Positions 29,344 to 37,469 of a stretch of 64,000 bases of DNA are shown here, in pieces (position 1 is the first letter of the stretch; the number at the start of each line of letters is the position of its first letter). The notes under the pieces are model-generated. The model had not been told where the DNA came from. It searched no databases and saw only the letters and a program-made list of their open reading frames with translations. The stretch comes from Robiginitomaculum sp. (lineage in GTDB: Bacteria; Pseudomonadota; Alphaproteobacteria; Caulobacterales; Maricaulaceae), in NCBI GenBank assembly GCA_002733605.1, contig NVWK01000011.1, positions 62,001 through 126,000 of the forward strand, written 5' to 3'. The position numbers and the translations under genes were made by a program.

Positions 29344-30402
29344 ATGGATAAGACCGTAAGAGCGTGTATTTTGTTTCTCACCTTTGTCGTGGCGGCGTGG
29401 GTTTTGTTTTGGCTTAAGGGTGTTCTGGCGCCATTTGCCTTGGCGGTGTTTTTCTGGCTGATTATTGATGCGTTTGCGCGGTGGATGGATCAGAAAATGA
29501 GTTTTTTACCCTATTGGGCAACGCTTGCAATTGCTATCCTTATTGTGGCGATTGGGATTGGCGGGATCGTCATTATTATCGCCGATACTGCGTTTGATGT
29601 GGCCCACGAATCCACACGCTATGAGGCCCGGCTTAATGCTATTGCTTCCCCCATATTAGAGTGGTTCGGGTTCGGGTCGTGGGGGGATTTAACCAGCAAA
29701 TATAATTTGACAGATAAGCTGCCTGCCCTGCTTGGCGGGTTCGCGAATTCCATACAAGGGGTTATTGCAAGCTTTGCCTTTATCGCGATTTATGTGGCCT
29801 TCCTGTTTGCGGCCCAACACTCGTTTCCCAAGAAAATGGATGATCTTTTCCCCGATTTGGAAAAACGGCGGCAGGCTGCCCTTGTCGGAGAACGCATCCG
29901 TATCAGCATTGAAAAATATCTTGGCATTCAAACTTTGATGAGTGTGATTATGACGGCGCTGTCCTTCGGGGTGATGAAAGCGTTCGGGCTGGATAATGCT
30001 TTATTTTGGGCTTTGGTGATCTTTATTCTGAACTATATTCCGGTTGTTGGATCGATAATGGCAGGGATTTTACCGGCCATGTTTGCACTGGTGCAATTTG
30101 AAACATTGCTGCCTGTCGGCATTATGGCGGGGTTGTTATTTGTCATACAATTTATCATCTCGAACACCATCCAGCCAAAAATGATGGGCGACAGTATGAA
30201 TATGTCGGCACTGGTGGTGATTCTCTCACTGGTATTGTGGCAAGGGTTGTGGGGCGGGGTTGGCGCGTTCCTGTCTGCGCCGTTGACCGTAATCATCATG
30301 ATTATTCTGGGTCAGTTCAAGACCACCCACTGGATCGCTATCCTGCTGTCTGCGGATGGTGATCTGGATATAGGGCCTAAACCGGTTACACAATCAATGT
30401 AG
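29344..30402 (+). CDS. AI-2E family transporter (PerM/YdiK-like)
   Basis: 352 residues with about eight transmembrane helices and a long loop between, the standard AI-2E exporter layout: LFWLKGVLAPFALAVFFWLIIDAFARWMD at the start, and FILNYIPVVGSIMAGILPAMFALVQFE and WGGVGAFLSAPLTVIIMIIL in the second half. Family members are proposed exporters of autoinducer-2, Na+ or organic solutes; the true substrate here is unknown. I used the ATG at 29344, which has GGAG seven bases upstream; the ATG at 29332 contains that Shine-Dalgarno itself. Confidence 0.88.
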   Translation: MDKTVRACILFLTFVVAAWVLFWLKGVLAPFALAVFFWLIIDAFARWMDQKMSFLPYWATLAIAILIVAIGIGGIVIIIADTAFDVAHESTRYEARLNAIASPILEWFGFGSWGDLTSKYNLTDKLPALLGGFANSIQGVIASFAFIAIYVAFLFAAQHSFPKKMDDLFPDLEKRRQAALVGERIRISIEKYLGIQTLMSVIMTALSFGVMKAFGLDNALFWALVIFILNYIPVVGSIMAGILPAMFALVQFETLLPVGIMAGLLFVIQFIISNTIQPKMMGDSMNMSALVVILSLVLWQGLWGGVGAFLSAPLTVIIMIILGQFKTTHWIAILLSADGDLDIGPKPVTQSM

Positions 30403-30407
30403 GCAAA

Positions 30408-32144
30408 TTAGGGGAAGAGCGGCGGGCGAATGTCGCTTACACCCATACGCGCCTGCAAAGCTTTGGACACACGTACCAAACGCCCGTCTTCGAACAACCG
30501 GCCCCACAGGACAATGCTGGTTGGCACTTTCGCGGTCGGCCCGACAGTGTCCGTGGCTTGTCCGAAGATTGTGCGGGTTGCGCTGTCGATAAAACCGCTG
30601 GGCATCACGGTGCAAGGACTGCCGGTATAATTGGTGATCTGCAAAAGCCCTCCGGAAAATGGCGGGCTGATCAACAGATCATAGCGTTCATAAATGGTGT
30701 GCATTTCTTGCATGATGCGACGGCGCAAACGATCGGACTGGATCAGATCGATGGCCGTAATAAACCGGGCGGCGCGGAATGTGTTTGGCCATGCGTTATC
30801 GTCCTGCCATTTCAGGCTGGCATCGCGTCCGTCCAGTGTAATTTCTTCAAATGCGGCCGCAGATTCTGCGAGCAAAATGTTGGACAAAGCCCCATAGGGT
30901 AAGTCCGGTAGTAGGTCAGGTACAGCCTCGACCTTGATGCCCATTTTCTTGAAGGTTTCCAGTGCCGCTTTGGCATTGTCATCAGCATTTTCAAACCAGG
31001 CCGGATCATAGGCGGCGCGCAAATGCGAGAGGTCTTCTTTACTGTTATAGTCAAAGCCGATCTCGAGCGTACCGGCATCGTGAACATCATGTCCATTAAG
31101 CACGGACAAGACCAGAGCCGTATCCTCGGCGTGTCGCGTTAACGGGCCAACTTTATCCATAGACCAGCACAGGGCCATAGCGCCCGCACGACTGACGCGG
31201 CCAAAGCTTGGACGCAATCCGAAAATGCCGCAACGGGTAGAGGGCGAGACAATCGAGCCAAGGGTCTCTGTCCCCAGCGCAAAACTGCACAGGCCGGCGG
31301 ATACACTTGCCGAGGAGCCAGCGCTTGAACCGGACGAGCCTTCTGCCGGGTTCCACGGATTGCGGGTTTTGCCGCCAAACCATATATCCCCGTACGCCAA
31401 TGCGCCCAGTGTGGTTTTGCCCAACAATATAGCCCCCGCCTGTCGCAAGGCTGTGATGACGGCGGCGTCTGCATCGGGCACCCGGTCTTTGAACGGGGTG
31501 GCGCCGTAGGTGGTTTTCACGCCGGCCGTGTCGAATAAATCTTTGGCCGCATAGGGGATGCCGTGCAACGGGCCTCTGGAATTTCCGGCTCGTAATTCGG
31601 TGTCGGCTTTGCGGGCCTCGGCCATGGCCTGTTCGCCCATGACCGTAATGAAGCATTCAAGCTTTGGCGCGTATTTTTTGATGCGCTGTAAATATATCGT
31701 TGTCAGGCGTTCACTGGTCAATGCGCCCGAGGCTAGCCATTCGCCCTGCTGGCGCACGCCTGCATAGGCAATGTCGCTGTCGTCGGTTGGCAGAGGTGTG
31801 TTGGATTTTGACAAAACCAGTGTGTTGCTTTGCGGCGGATAGGTTTTGTCAGGCAGGCGCGGATCAAATACGGTCGCCGGAGCCAAGTCGTTGGGTTTTT
31901 TAAAGGCACGGAGTTTTTGCAAATTCTGGTCGGGGGTTTCGAACCCTGCCAAAAGTTGCTGGCGTTCTTCGGGCGTGTATTGGACGCCCAGAAGCTGTTC
32001 CGCCGCCATGATTTTGTCTTCAGTTGAAACGGCGGGGGCCGCCGCCGCACTTTGCACGGGTGCGCAGACCGCAAGCCCGAGTGCCGATCCGGCCAAAAAA
32101 TTACGCCGGTTTACTTTGCTGTTCGCTTTGTGATCTTTTGACAT
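30408..32144 (-). CDS. Amidase signature enzyme, Tat-exported
   Basis: 578 residues. A twin-arginine signal (VNRRNFLAGSALGLAV) is followed by an amidase-signature domain: the catalytic Lys in PYAAKDLFDTAG, the Gly/Ser-rich EGSSGSSAGSSASVSAG with the cis-Ser and Ser nucleophile, and GTETLGSIVSPS. It hydrolyses an amide bond in an unidentified substrate, outside the cytoplasm. It is not GatA: it has a signal and is longer, with no gatC or gatB nearby. The gene ends six bases from the convergent transporter. Confidence 0.9.
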   Translation of the reverse strand: MSKDHKANSKVNRRNFLAGSALGLAVCAPVQSAAAAPAVSTEDKIMAAEQLLGVQYTPEERQQLLAGFETPDQNLQKLRAFKKPNDLAPATVFDPRLPDKTYPPQSNTLVLSKSNTPLPTDDSDIAYAGVRQQGEWLASGALTSERLTTIYLQRIKKYAPKLECFITVMGEQAMAEARKADTELRAGNSRGPLHGIPYAAKDLFDTAGVKTTYGATPFKDRVPDADAAVITALRQAGAILLGKTTLGALAYGDIWFGGKTRNPWNPAEGSSGSSAGSSASVSAGLCSFALGTETLGSIVSPSTRCGIFGLRPSFGRVSRAGAMALCWSMDKVGPLTRHAEDTALVLSVLNGHDVHDAGTLEIGFDYNSKEDLSHLRAAYDPAWFENADDNAKAALETFKKMGIKVEAVPDLLPDLPYGALSNILLAESAAAFEEITLDGRDASLKWQDDNAWPNTFRAARFITAIDLIQSDRLRRRIMQEMHTIYERYDLLISPPFSGGLLQITNYTGSPCTVMPSGFIDSATRTIFGQATDTVGPTAKVPTSIVLWGRLFEDGRLVRVSKALQARMGVSDIRPPLFP

Positions 32145-32174
32145 GGCGTTCTCCCAAATTTAAAATGTAATTTC

Positions 32175-33485
32175 CTAAACTACGGATTTGCGGCGGAAGA
32201 CTTCTTCGTCCAACTGGCCTTCCCATTTGGCGACCGTACAGGCTACGGCCACATCGCCCGTCACGTTCGTCGCCGTGCGCATCATATCCAGCAAACGGTC
32301 AAACGGGAATATGAAGGCAATAATCACGGTGGCCTGGGCTTCGTTGATGCCAATGACGCTGAGCACGACAGCGGCCAGCAAAAGACCGGCAGAAGGAATG
32401 CCCGCCGCGCCAATGGATGTCAGGGTTGCCGTCAGGGCGACCATTACATATTGGGTCATGGTCAGCTCGATGCCCAAGGCTTGCGCGGCAAACAGGGCGA
32501 CAATGCCGAGATAGATCGCGGTGCCGTCCATATTGATCGTCGCGCCCATGGGCAGGACGGAGCCGGCAATGGATTTATCGACGCCCAGATTATGTTCGGC
32601 GCAGGAAATGGTCACCGGCAAGGTCGCATTACTGGACGCGGTCGAATAGGCAACGCCGAGCGCATCGGCAATCCCGTAGAAAAACCGGGCCAATGGCAAG
32701 CGTAAAATCGTTTTGACGATCAAGCCGCCATAAACAAGAATGATTTGCAGGAAGCAGGCCAAATACAAAGCGAAGGCTAATTTACCCATGGAGCTTAAAA
32801 TCCCCAATCCCTTTGTGCCCATCACCCACGCCATCAATGCCATGACGCCGTAAGGGGCCAAATTCATCACCATCATGGTGACCTTCATCACGACCTCGGA
32901 GGCACTGTCGAAAAAGGCTGCCAGCGGCTTGCCTTTGTCGCCAACCAGCAAAATACCGACACCAATCAGCACGGAGAAAAAGATGATGCCCAAAACGTCA
33001 CCATCGGCCAAAGCATTGATCGGGTTTGTCGGGATGATCGCCAGTAAACGATCAACAATACCGCCAGCGTTTTTACCGGCTTCCAGTCTGGTGTTGACAG
33101 CGTCTATGCTGCCGCTGGCGGAGCTGATCAAATCGCCCATGCCGGCGCCGGGCTGGATCAATGTGCCAATGCCTAAGCCAAGCCAGACGGCGAAAAATGT
33201 GGTCAACATATACAGGCCCAGTGTCCGCGCGCCGAGCTTGCCAAGCCGTTTCGGATCGCCCATGGTAATAACGCCGGAGACCAGTGTGGTGGCAATCAAA
33301 GGTACGACCAGCATTCTAATGAGATTCACAAAGGCTTCACCAAACGGATAAATCCATTTTTCGGCAATCATGCCGCCCTTTTCCGGCCCGAGGCCATAAT
33401 GCAAGCCCAGCCCGATCAATATGCCTAGAAACAAACCGATAAATACCCGTTTCCACAATGTCAGTGCGCGCCATGATTTTAGCAT
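32175..33485 (-). CDS. Dicarboxylate/amino acid:cation symporter (DAACS, GltP/DctA-like)
   Basis: About 437 residues. SDF-family secondary transporter with eight helices and two re-entrant loops: AYSTASSNATLPVT (serine-rich HP1 loop) and MGATINMDGTAIYLG (NMDGT motif for Na+ and substrate). It takes up C4-dicarboxylates or acidic/neutral amino acids with cations. Two adjacent ATGs exist (33488, 33485); AAGGGG gives better spacing for 33485. The longer frame upstream has a proline-rich leader unlike the family. Confidence 0.92.
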   Translation of the reverse strand: MLKSWRALTLWKRVFIGLFLGILIGLGLHYGLGPEKGGMIAEKWIYPFGEAFVNLIRMLVVPLIATTLVSGVITMGDPKRLGKLGARTLGLYMLTTFFAVWLGLGIGTLIQPGAGMGDLISSASGSIDAVNTRLEAGKNAGGIVDRLLAIIPTNPINALADGDVLGIIFFSVLIGVGILLVGDKGKPLAAFFDSASEVVMKVTMMVMNLAPYGVMALMAWVMGTKGLGILSSMGKLAFALYLACFLQIILVYGGLIVKTILRLPLARFFYGIADALGVAYSTASSNATLPVTISCAEHNLGVDKSIAGSVLPMGATINMDGTAIYLGIVALFAAQALGIELTMTQYVMVALTATLTSIGAAGIPSAGLLLAAVVLSVIGINEAQATVIIAFIFPFDRLLDMMRTATNVTGDVAVACTVAKWEGQLDEEVFRRKSVV

Positions 33486-33553
33486 CATTATCCCCTTAAT
33501 GTTTATATCTATATATGTGTACGGCGGCGGGGGCGGAGTGGCAAGGTTTAGTA

Positions 33554-33599
33554 TTTTCGCGCTCCGGTTTTGCCAAGGCAAGAAACCGGAGCGCGAAAA
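33554..33599. terminator. Long perfect stem-loop between S9 peptidase and symporter genes
   Basis: TTTTCGCGCTCCGGTTT (33554-33570) pairs perfectly over 17 bases with AAACCGGAGCGCGAAAA (33583-33599); the loop contains a further TGCC-AA-GGCA palindrome. It lies nine bases past the stop of the S9 peptidase gene (33608). Only A's, not a T-tract, follow it on either strand, so it may act as an mRNA-stabilising 3' hairpin or a weak terminator. Confidence 0.5.
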
Positions 33600-33607
33600 A
33601 TATAGCC

Positions 33608-35797
33608 TTAGTCTTTCGCCATTAACTTATCCGCCAAATACGCATAAATCAGCGCTTGTGAATGGGCGGTTTCTTCGAGATTGGCTGCACCCGCATGGCC
33701 ACCGTCTATGTTTTCATAATACAGGAAGCTATGGCCCTGATCTTCCAGACGTTGAGCCAGTTTACGGGCATGGCCGGGATGCACACGGTCATCTTTGGTT
33801 GATGTGTAGATGAACATTTCGGGATATGCCACGTCCGGGCGAACATTGTGATAAGGCGAGATCGAACGCAAATATGCGCCTTCGGTTGCGTCATCAGGAT
33901 CGCCGTATTCGCCCATCCAGCTGGCACCGGCCAGTAATTTATGGAAGCGTAACATGTCCAGCAACGGCACGCCGCAGACCACCGCCTTGAACAAATCGGG
34001 CCGCTGGGTGAACATCACGCCCATTAACAACCCGCCATTGGAACGCCCATGTGTGCCCAAATGTTCGGGGCTGGTGATTTTGCGGTCGATCAAATCTTCG
34101 GCCACGGCAATGAAATCATCATAGATAATCTGGCGCTTGGTTTTCAAACCGGCCTGATGCCAGTTCGGGCCGAACTCGCCGCCGCCGCGAATATTAGCAG
34201 ACACGTAAACACCGCCGCGCTCGAGCCAAGCCCGACCAATTGTGGCGCTATAGCTCGGATTGATGGAAATCTCGAACCCGCCATAGCCATAGAGCAGAGT
34301 TGCGTTTTTACCATCATATTTCATGTCTTTTTTATGGACAACAAAATAAGGGATTTTTGTGCCGTCCGTAGACACAGCTTCAAATTGTTCAGATACCATT
34401 GTCTGGGCGTCAAACCAGTTTGGTAGGGACTTGGCCGTCTCGGATTTCATGGTCGATGCATCGAGCGACCAAAGTGTATCAGGGGATAGGAAGCTCTCGG
34501 TATTGATAAAGGCAACATCTTCTTTGCTATTGGTCGCGCCAATAGACACATTGCCGTTTTCAGGGAAATCAAGCTTGGTTTTACTCCAGACGCTATCGCT
34601 AAAGTCAAAAGCATAGGCCGCGCCCGAAACATTTTCATATAGGCTCAGCAACACTGCGGATTTGGTCACACCCGTATTGCCAATAGATTGGCGGGCCGTT
34701 GGCGTGATCACCTCATGAACGTCTGAAATTTCGCCGCTCTCCATGAAGTCGGCGATTGAGTACGAGACAAGTGCACCGGACTTAAATGTTTTTCCATTTT
34801 CCAGTGTCCAGTCTTCTTGCAAAGTGACCAATTGCTGACCCTTAAAATCTCCGCCAAAATTGGTCTTGGTTGGGACAGGAACGCGCACAGGCTTGAACGC
34901 ATTGTCGCCGCTTTGTGGTATCCAGTAATACTCCGTATTGTAAAACGTGGTGGCGCGTACAATCAGGATTTCATCCCCACCGTCTGCATTTTCAAATGTG
35001 CCGGGCCAGACACCAACATCTTTTTGCTCGCCGCGCATTAACTCGCGGGCTTCAGACAATGGCGTGCCACGTGTCCATAATTTACTGACCAGCGGATAGC
35101 CGGAATCGGTCATGGTACCTTCGCCGAAATCAACGCCGACCAAAAGATGGTCTTTATCTAGCCAAGCTGTGCCGCCTTTGCTTTCGTCCAGATTAAACCC
35201 GTTTTCGACGAAGCTTTTCGTCGCCAGATCAAATTCACGGCGTTCCGTCGCGTCTTTGCCGCCAATGGACAGGGAGACAATACAGCGATTGTAATCAGGT
35301 GCGAGGCAGGCATTGCCTTTATAGACCCAGTTTTTGCCGTCCGCTTCTGCCAGTGCATCAATATCCAGAACCGTTTCCCAAACCGGCGTTTCTTGCGCAT
35401 AGCTGTCGAGGGTGGTCATGCGCCAAATGCCTTTGACGTGTTTATCGTCCTGCCAGAAATTATGGGCCTTGCCAGCACGGTAATTTACATAAGGAATTTT
35501 TTCAGGCGAGTTGTACACTTCTAAAAGCTCTGCTTTGATGTCCGTATAGACATCATCTTGCATCAAAGGGGCCGAGCGATCGTTCCAGCCTTTTACTTTT
35601 TCCAGAGCGGCGTCGCCGAGCACGTCCTCCAGCCAGAGATGGTCTGCGTCCGTTTGTCCAGCCGTCGTATACTCCATAGGTGCGTCCTTGTTCATTTGAT
35701 AAGCGGTTGTTGTTGGCGCCGATGTGTCGGCGGTGGATTGGTCTTGGCAGGCGCTAAGTGCGGCAACGCACAGACCCAAAAGCAGAAGTTTTTTCAT
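33608..35797 (-). CDS. Prolyl oligopeptidase family (S9) lipoprotein
   Basis: 729 residues. A short lipoprotein signal (MKKLLLLGLCVAALSAC) is followed by a seven-bladed propeller-type region and the alpha/beta hydrolase: TLLYGYGGFEISINPSYS, GRSNGGLLMG with the nucleophile Ser, TSTKDDRVHPGHARKLA with the Asp and DGGHAGAANLEE with the His. It cleaves short proline-containing peptides; periplasmic S9A enzymes of this shape are common in aquatic Proteobacteria. The ATG at 35797 is chosen for the signal peptide and an AAGGGA upstream. Confidence 0.92.
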   Translation of the reverse strand: MKKLLLLGLCVAALSACQDQSTADTSAPTTTAYQMNKDAPMEYTTAGQTDADHLWLEDVLGDAALEKVKGWNDRSAPLMQDDVYTDIKAELLEVYNSPEKIPYVNYRAGKAHNFWQDDKHVKGIWRMTTLDSYAQETPVWETVLDIDALAEADGKNWVYKGNACLAPDYNRCIVSLSIGGKDATERREFDLATKSFVENGFNLDESKGGTAWLDKDHLLVGVDFGEGTMTDSGYPLVSKLWTRGTPLSEARELMRGEQKDVGVWPGTFENADGGDEILIVRATTFYNTEYYWIPQSGDNAFKPVRVPVPTKTNFGGDFKGQQLVTLQEDWTLENGKTFKSGALVSYSIADFMESGEISDVHEVITPTARQSIGNTGVTKSAVLLSLYENVSGAAYAFDFSDSVWSKTKLDFPENGNVSIGATNSKEDVAFINTESFLSPDTLWSLDASTMKSETAKSLPNWFDAQTMVSEQFEAVSTDGTKIPYFVVHKKDMKYDGKNATLLYGYGGFEISINPSYSATIGRAWLERGGVYVSANIRGGGEFGPNWHQAGLKTKRQIIYDDFIAVAEDLIDRKITSPEHLGTHGRSNGGLLMGVMFTQRPDLFKAVVCGVPLLDMLRFHKLLAGASWMGEYGDPDDATEGAYLRSISPYHNVRPDVAYPEMFIYTSTKDDRVHPGHARKLAQRLEDQGHSFLYYENIDGGHAGAANLEETAHSQALIYAYLADKLMAKD

Positions 35798-35867
35798 GAG
35801 ATTTCCCTTATACATATTTTGCCCTATCAAAGCGGAAAATGCTCGTGGGAGCAAGATGTCTTTTTTG

Positions 35868-35904
35868 CATTCCCGGTCGGGCTATGCCCTCCTCGCCTCT
35901 TGTT
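35868..35904 (+). repeat. Structured palindromic repeat, copy 2
   Basis: Consists of CATTCCCGGTCG, a GGC-TAT-GCC hairpin and CTCCTCGCCTCTTGTT. The flanks are identical to the copy at 45566-45603 and the hairpin differs but still pairs. It lies between the divergent S9 peptidase and dapF genes. Confidence 0.6.
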
Positions 35905-35942
35905 GCCTTGCCAAGACTTGCTAGCCCCCCTATATCGGCCCT

Positions 35943-36809
35943 ATGAGATTTTTGATCATGAACGGGGCTGGAAACCGGTTTGGGGTGTTTGATGCACGTA
36001 CAAACCCCGGTTTCACTATGCGCGAAGATCTGGCAAAATCTACGGCCCTTCGCGGCGGGCCAATGGGGGCATTGGGCGCAGACCAGATCATTGTGATGCG
36101 GGCCCCTAAATCATCGGACGCAGATGTGTTTATGGAAATCTGGAACGCGGAAGGGTCCGAGGTCGATGCCTGCGGCAATGCGTCGCGCTGTATTCCGTGG
36201 TTGCTCATGGAAGAAACCGGCAAGACCGAAATCGTTTTGGAGACCAATGCTGGGCTTCTATACACCGAACGCAAAGGGCCACAGCTTGTCAGCGTCGATA
36301 TGGGCACGCCACGTTTGGAATGGGACGAAATTCCGTTAAGCGAATATATGGATACGCGGGTGATTGACGTGAAGGTCGGGCCGATTGACGCGCCTTTGCT
36401 GGCACGCCCGGGCGCGGTCAGCATGGGCAACCCACATTGTGTGTTTTTTGTTGATAATGCCGACGAAATTGAAGTCGAGAAAATCGGGTCAATGATCGAG
36501 TTTCATCCGCTATTCCCCAAACAGGTCAATGTCGGGTTTGCGGAAATACGCTCGGATACGCAGATACGTTTGCGTGTCTGGGAGCGCGGTGTCGGCTTGA
36601 CCGAGGCTTGTGGCACCGGAGCGTGCGCGGCCCTCGTGGCCGCACACCGGCAAGGGCGGGTCGGGCGCGCGGCTGACATCATTATGGACGGCGGCACGCT
36701 GCACATAGACTGGCGTGAACGCGATGATCATGTGATCAAGACCGGGCCCATAGAACTTGAAGCGGAACTTGAAGCGGAACTGGCGTTCGACGGTCAGTTT
36801 AAAGCCTGA
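35943..36809 (+). CDS. dapF: Diaminopimelate epimerase
   Basis: 288 residues. Interconverts LL- and meso-diaminopimelate for lysine and peptidoglycan synthesis. Both active-site cysteines are present: DACGNASRC near residue 77 and TEACGTGACAALVAA near residue 222, with NPHCVFFV and ERGVGLTEACG context. The N-terminal motif is MNGAGNRFG, where most enzymes have H-G-L/N-G-N-D-F; the replaced Asp is a small oddity. The C-terminus has a short Glu-rich tandem (ELEAELEAEL). The next gene starts two bases after the stop. Confidence 0.93.
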   Translation: MRFLIMNGAGNRFGVFDARTNPGFTMREDLAKSTALRGGPMGALGADQIIVMRAPKSSDADVFMEIWNAEGSEVDACGNASRCIPWLLMEETGKTEIVLETNAGLLYTERKGPQLVSVDMGTPRLEWDEIPLSEYMDTRVIDVKVGPIDAPLLARPGAVSMGNPHCVFFVDNADEIEVEKIGSMIEFHPLFPKQVNVGFAEIRSDTQIRLRVWERGVGLTEACGTGACAALVAAHRQGRVGRAADIIMDGGTLHIDWRERDDHVIKTGPIELEAELEAELAFDGQFKA

Positions 36810-36811
36810 TT

Positions 36812-37468
36812 ATGCGGGGGTTTTTCACCTTTATCATTTTCCTTGTGTATGCACAAATAGCGCACGCACAGGCCCAAAACCCCTTAACTGACCGATTGGT
36901 CAGTCCCCTATTTGAACCCGCATTGGCCTATTCGGACATTTCCATGCAGGAAGACTGTACAGAGCGTCCTTTGCGGCCCCCAAAATACCATGCCTGTCGA
37001 GATTCAGGCCAGATTTACGCCAATGCACTGACCAATGCCACAGCCAAGGGTCAGCCGCTGATGGTGATTTTCGGATTTGATTCCTGTCCCGGCTGTAAGG
37101 CTATGCACAAACAGGTGTTTGACCCAAAACACCCCACGACACATGCCGATATTGTCAAATATCTGTCCAAACCCGCCCTCAATGCCTATATCCTGTCGGA
37201 ACAGTCCCTAAAAATATCCGTGGTGCGCATACATGCGAAATCGGAACATGGGCGGGCACTGGCGAAATCCCTTGGTATCTTAAAGGATGGGGGCCGTTTG
37301 CGCTCACCTTTACTCCTGTATGTAAATTCGCAGACGGGACAGCATTATGTCGCGCCACCGACCCTCGCGCCCTATTGCGATTGGGGCGCAGATTTTGCCG
37401 CCGGTCTTGAAGAGATTGGCGTGGTGCAGACAGGACAACCCTATGTGGCGCGCAAACGCTGCGGGTAG
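36812..37468 (+). CDS. Secreted thioredoxin-like protein
   Basis: 218 residues. A signal peptide (FFTFIIFLVYAQIAHA, cut near residue 20) precedes a thioredoxin-like domain with FGFDSCPGCKAMHKQVF (CxxC redox pair, around residues 92-95). Downstream there are LGILKDGGRLRSPLLLYVNSQTG, in the place of the cis-Pro loop, and two extra Cys near the C-terminus. It probably acts as a periplasmic thiol oxidoreductase; the partner is unknown. It directly follows dapF and ends two bases before the convergent divL stop. Confidence 0.7.
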   Translation: MRGFFTFIIFLVYAQIAHAQAQNPLTDRLVSPLFEPALAYSDISMQEDCTERPLRPPKYHACRDSGQIYANALTNATAKGQPLMVIFGFDSCPGCKAMHKQVFDPKHPTTHADIVKYLSKPALNAYILSEQSLKISVVRIHAKSEHGRALAKSLGILKDGGRLRSPLLLYVNSQTGQHYVAPPTLAPYCDWGADFAAGLEEIGVVQTGQPYVARKRCG

Positions 37469-37469
37469 A

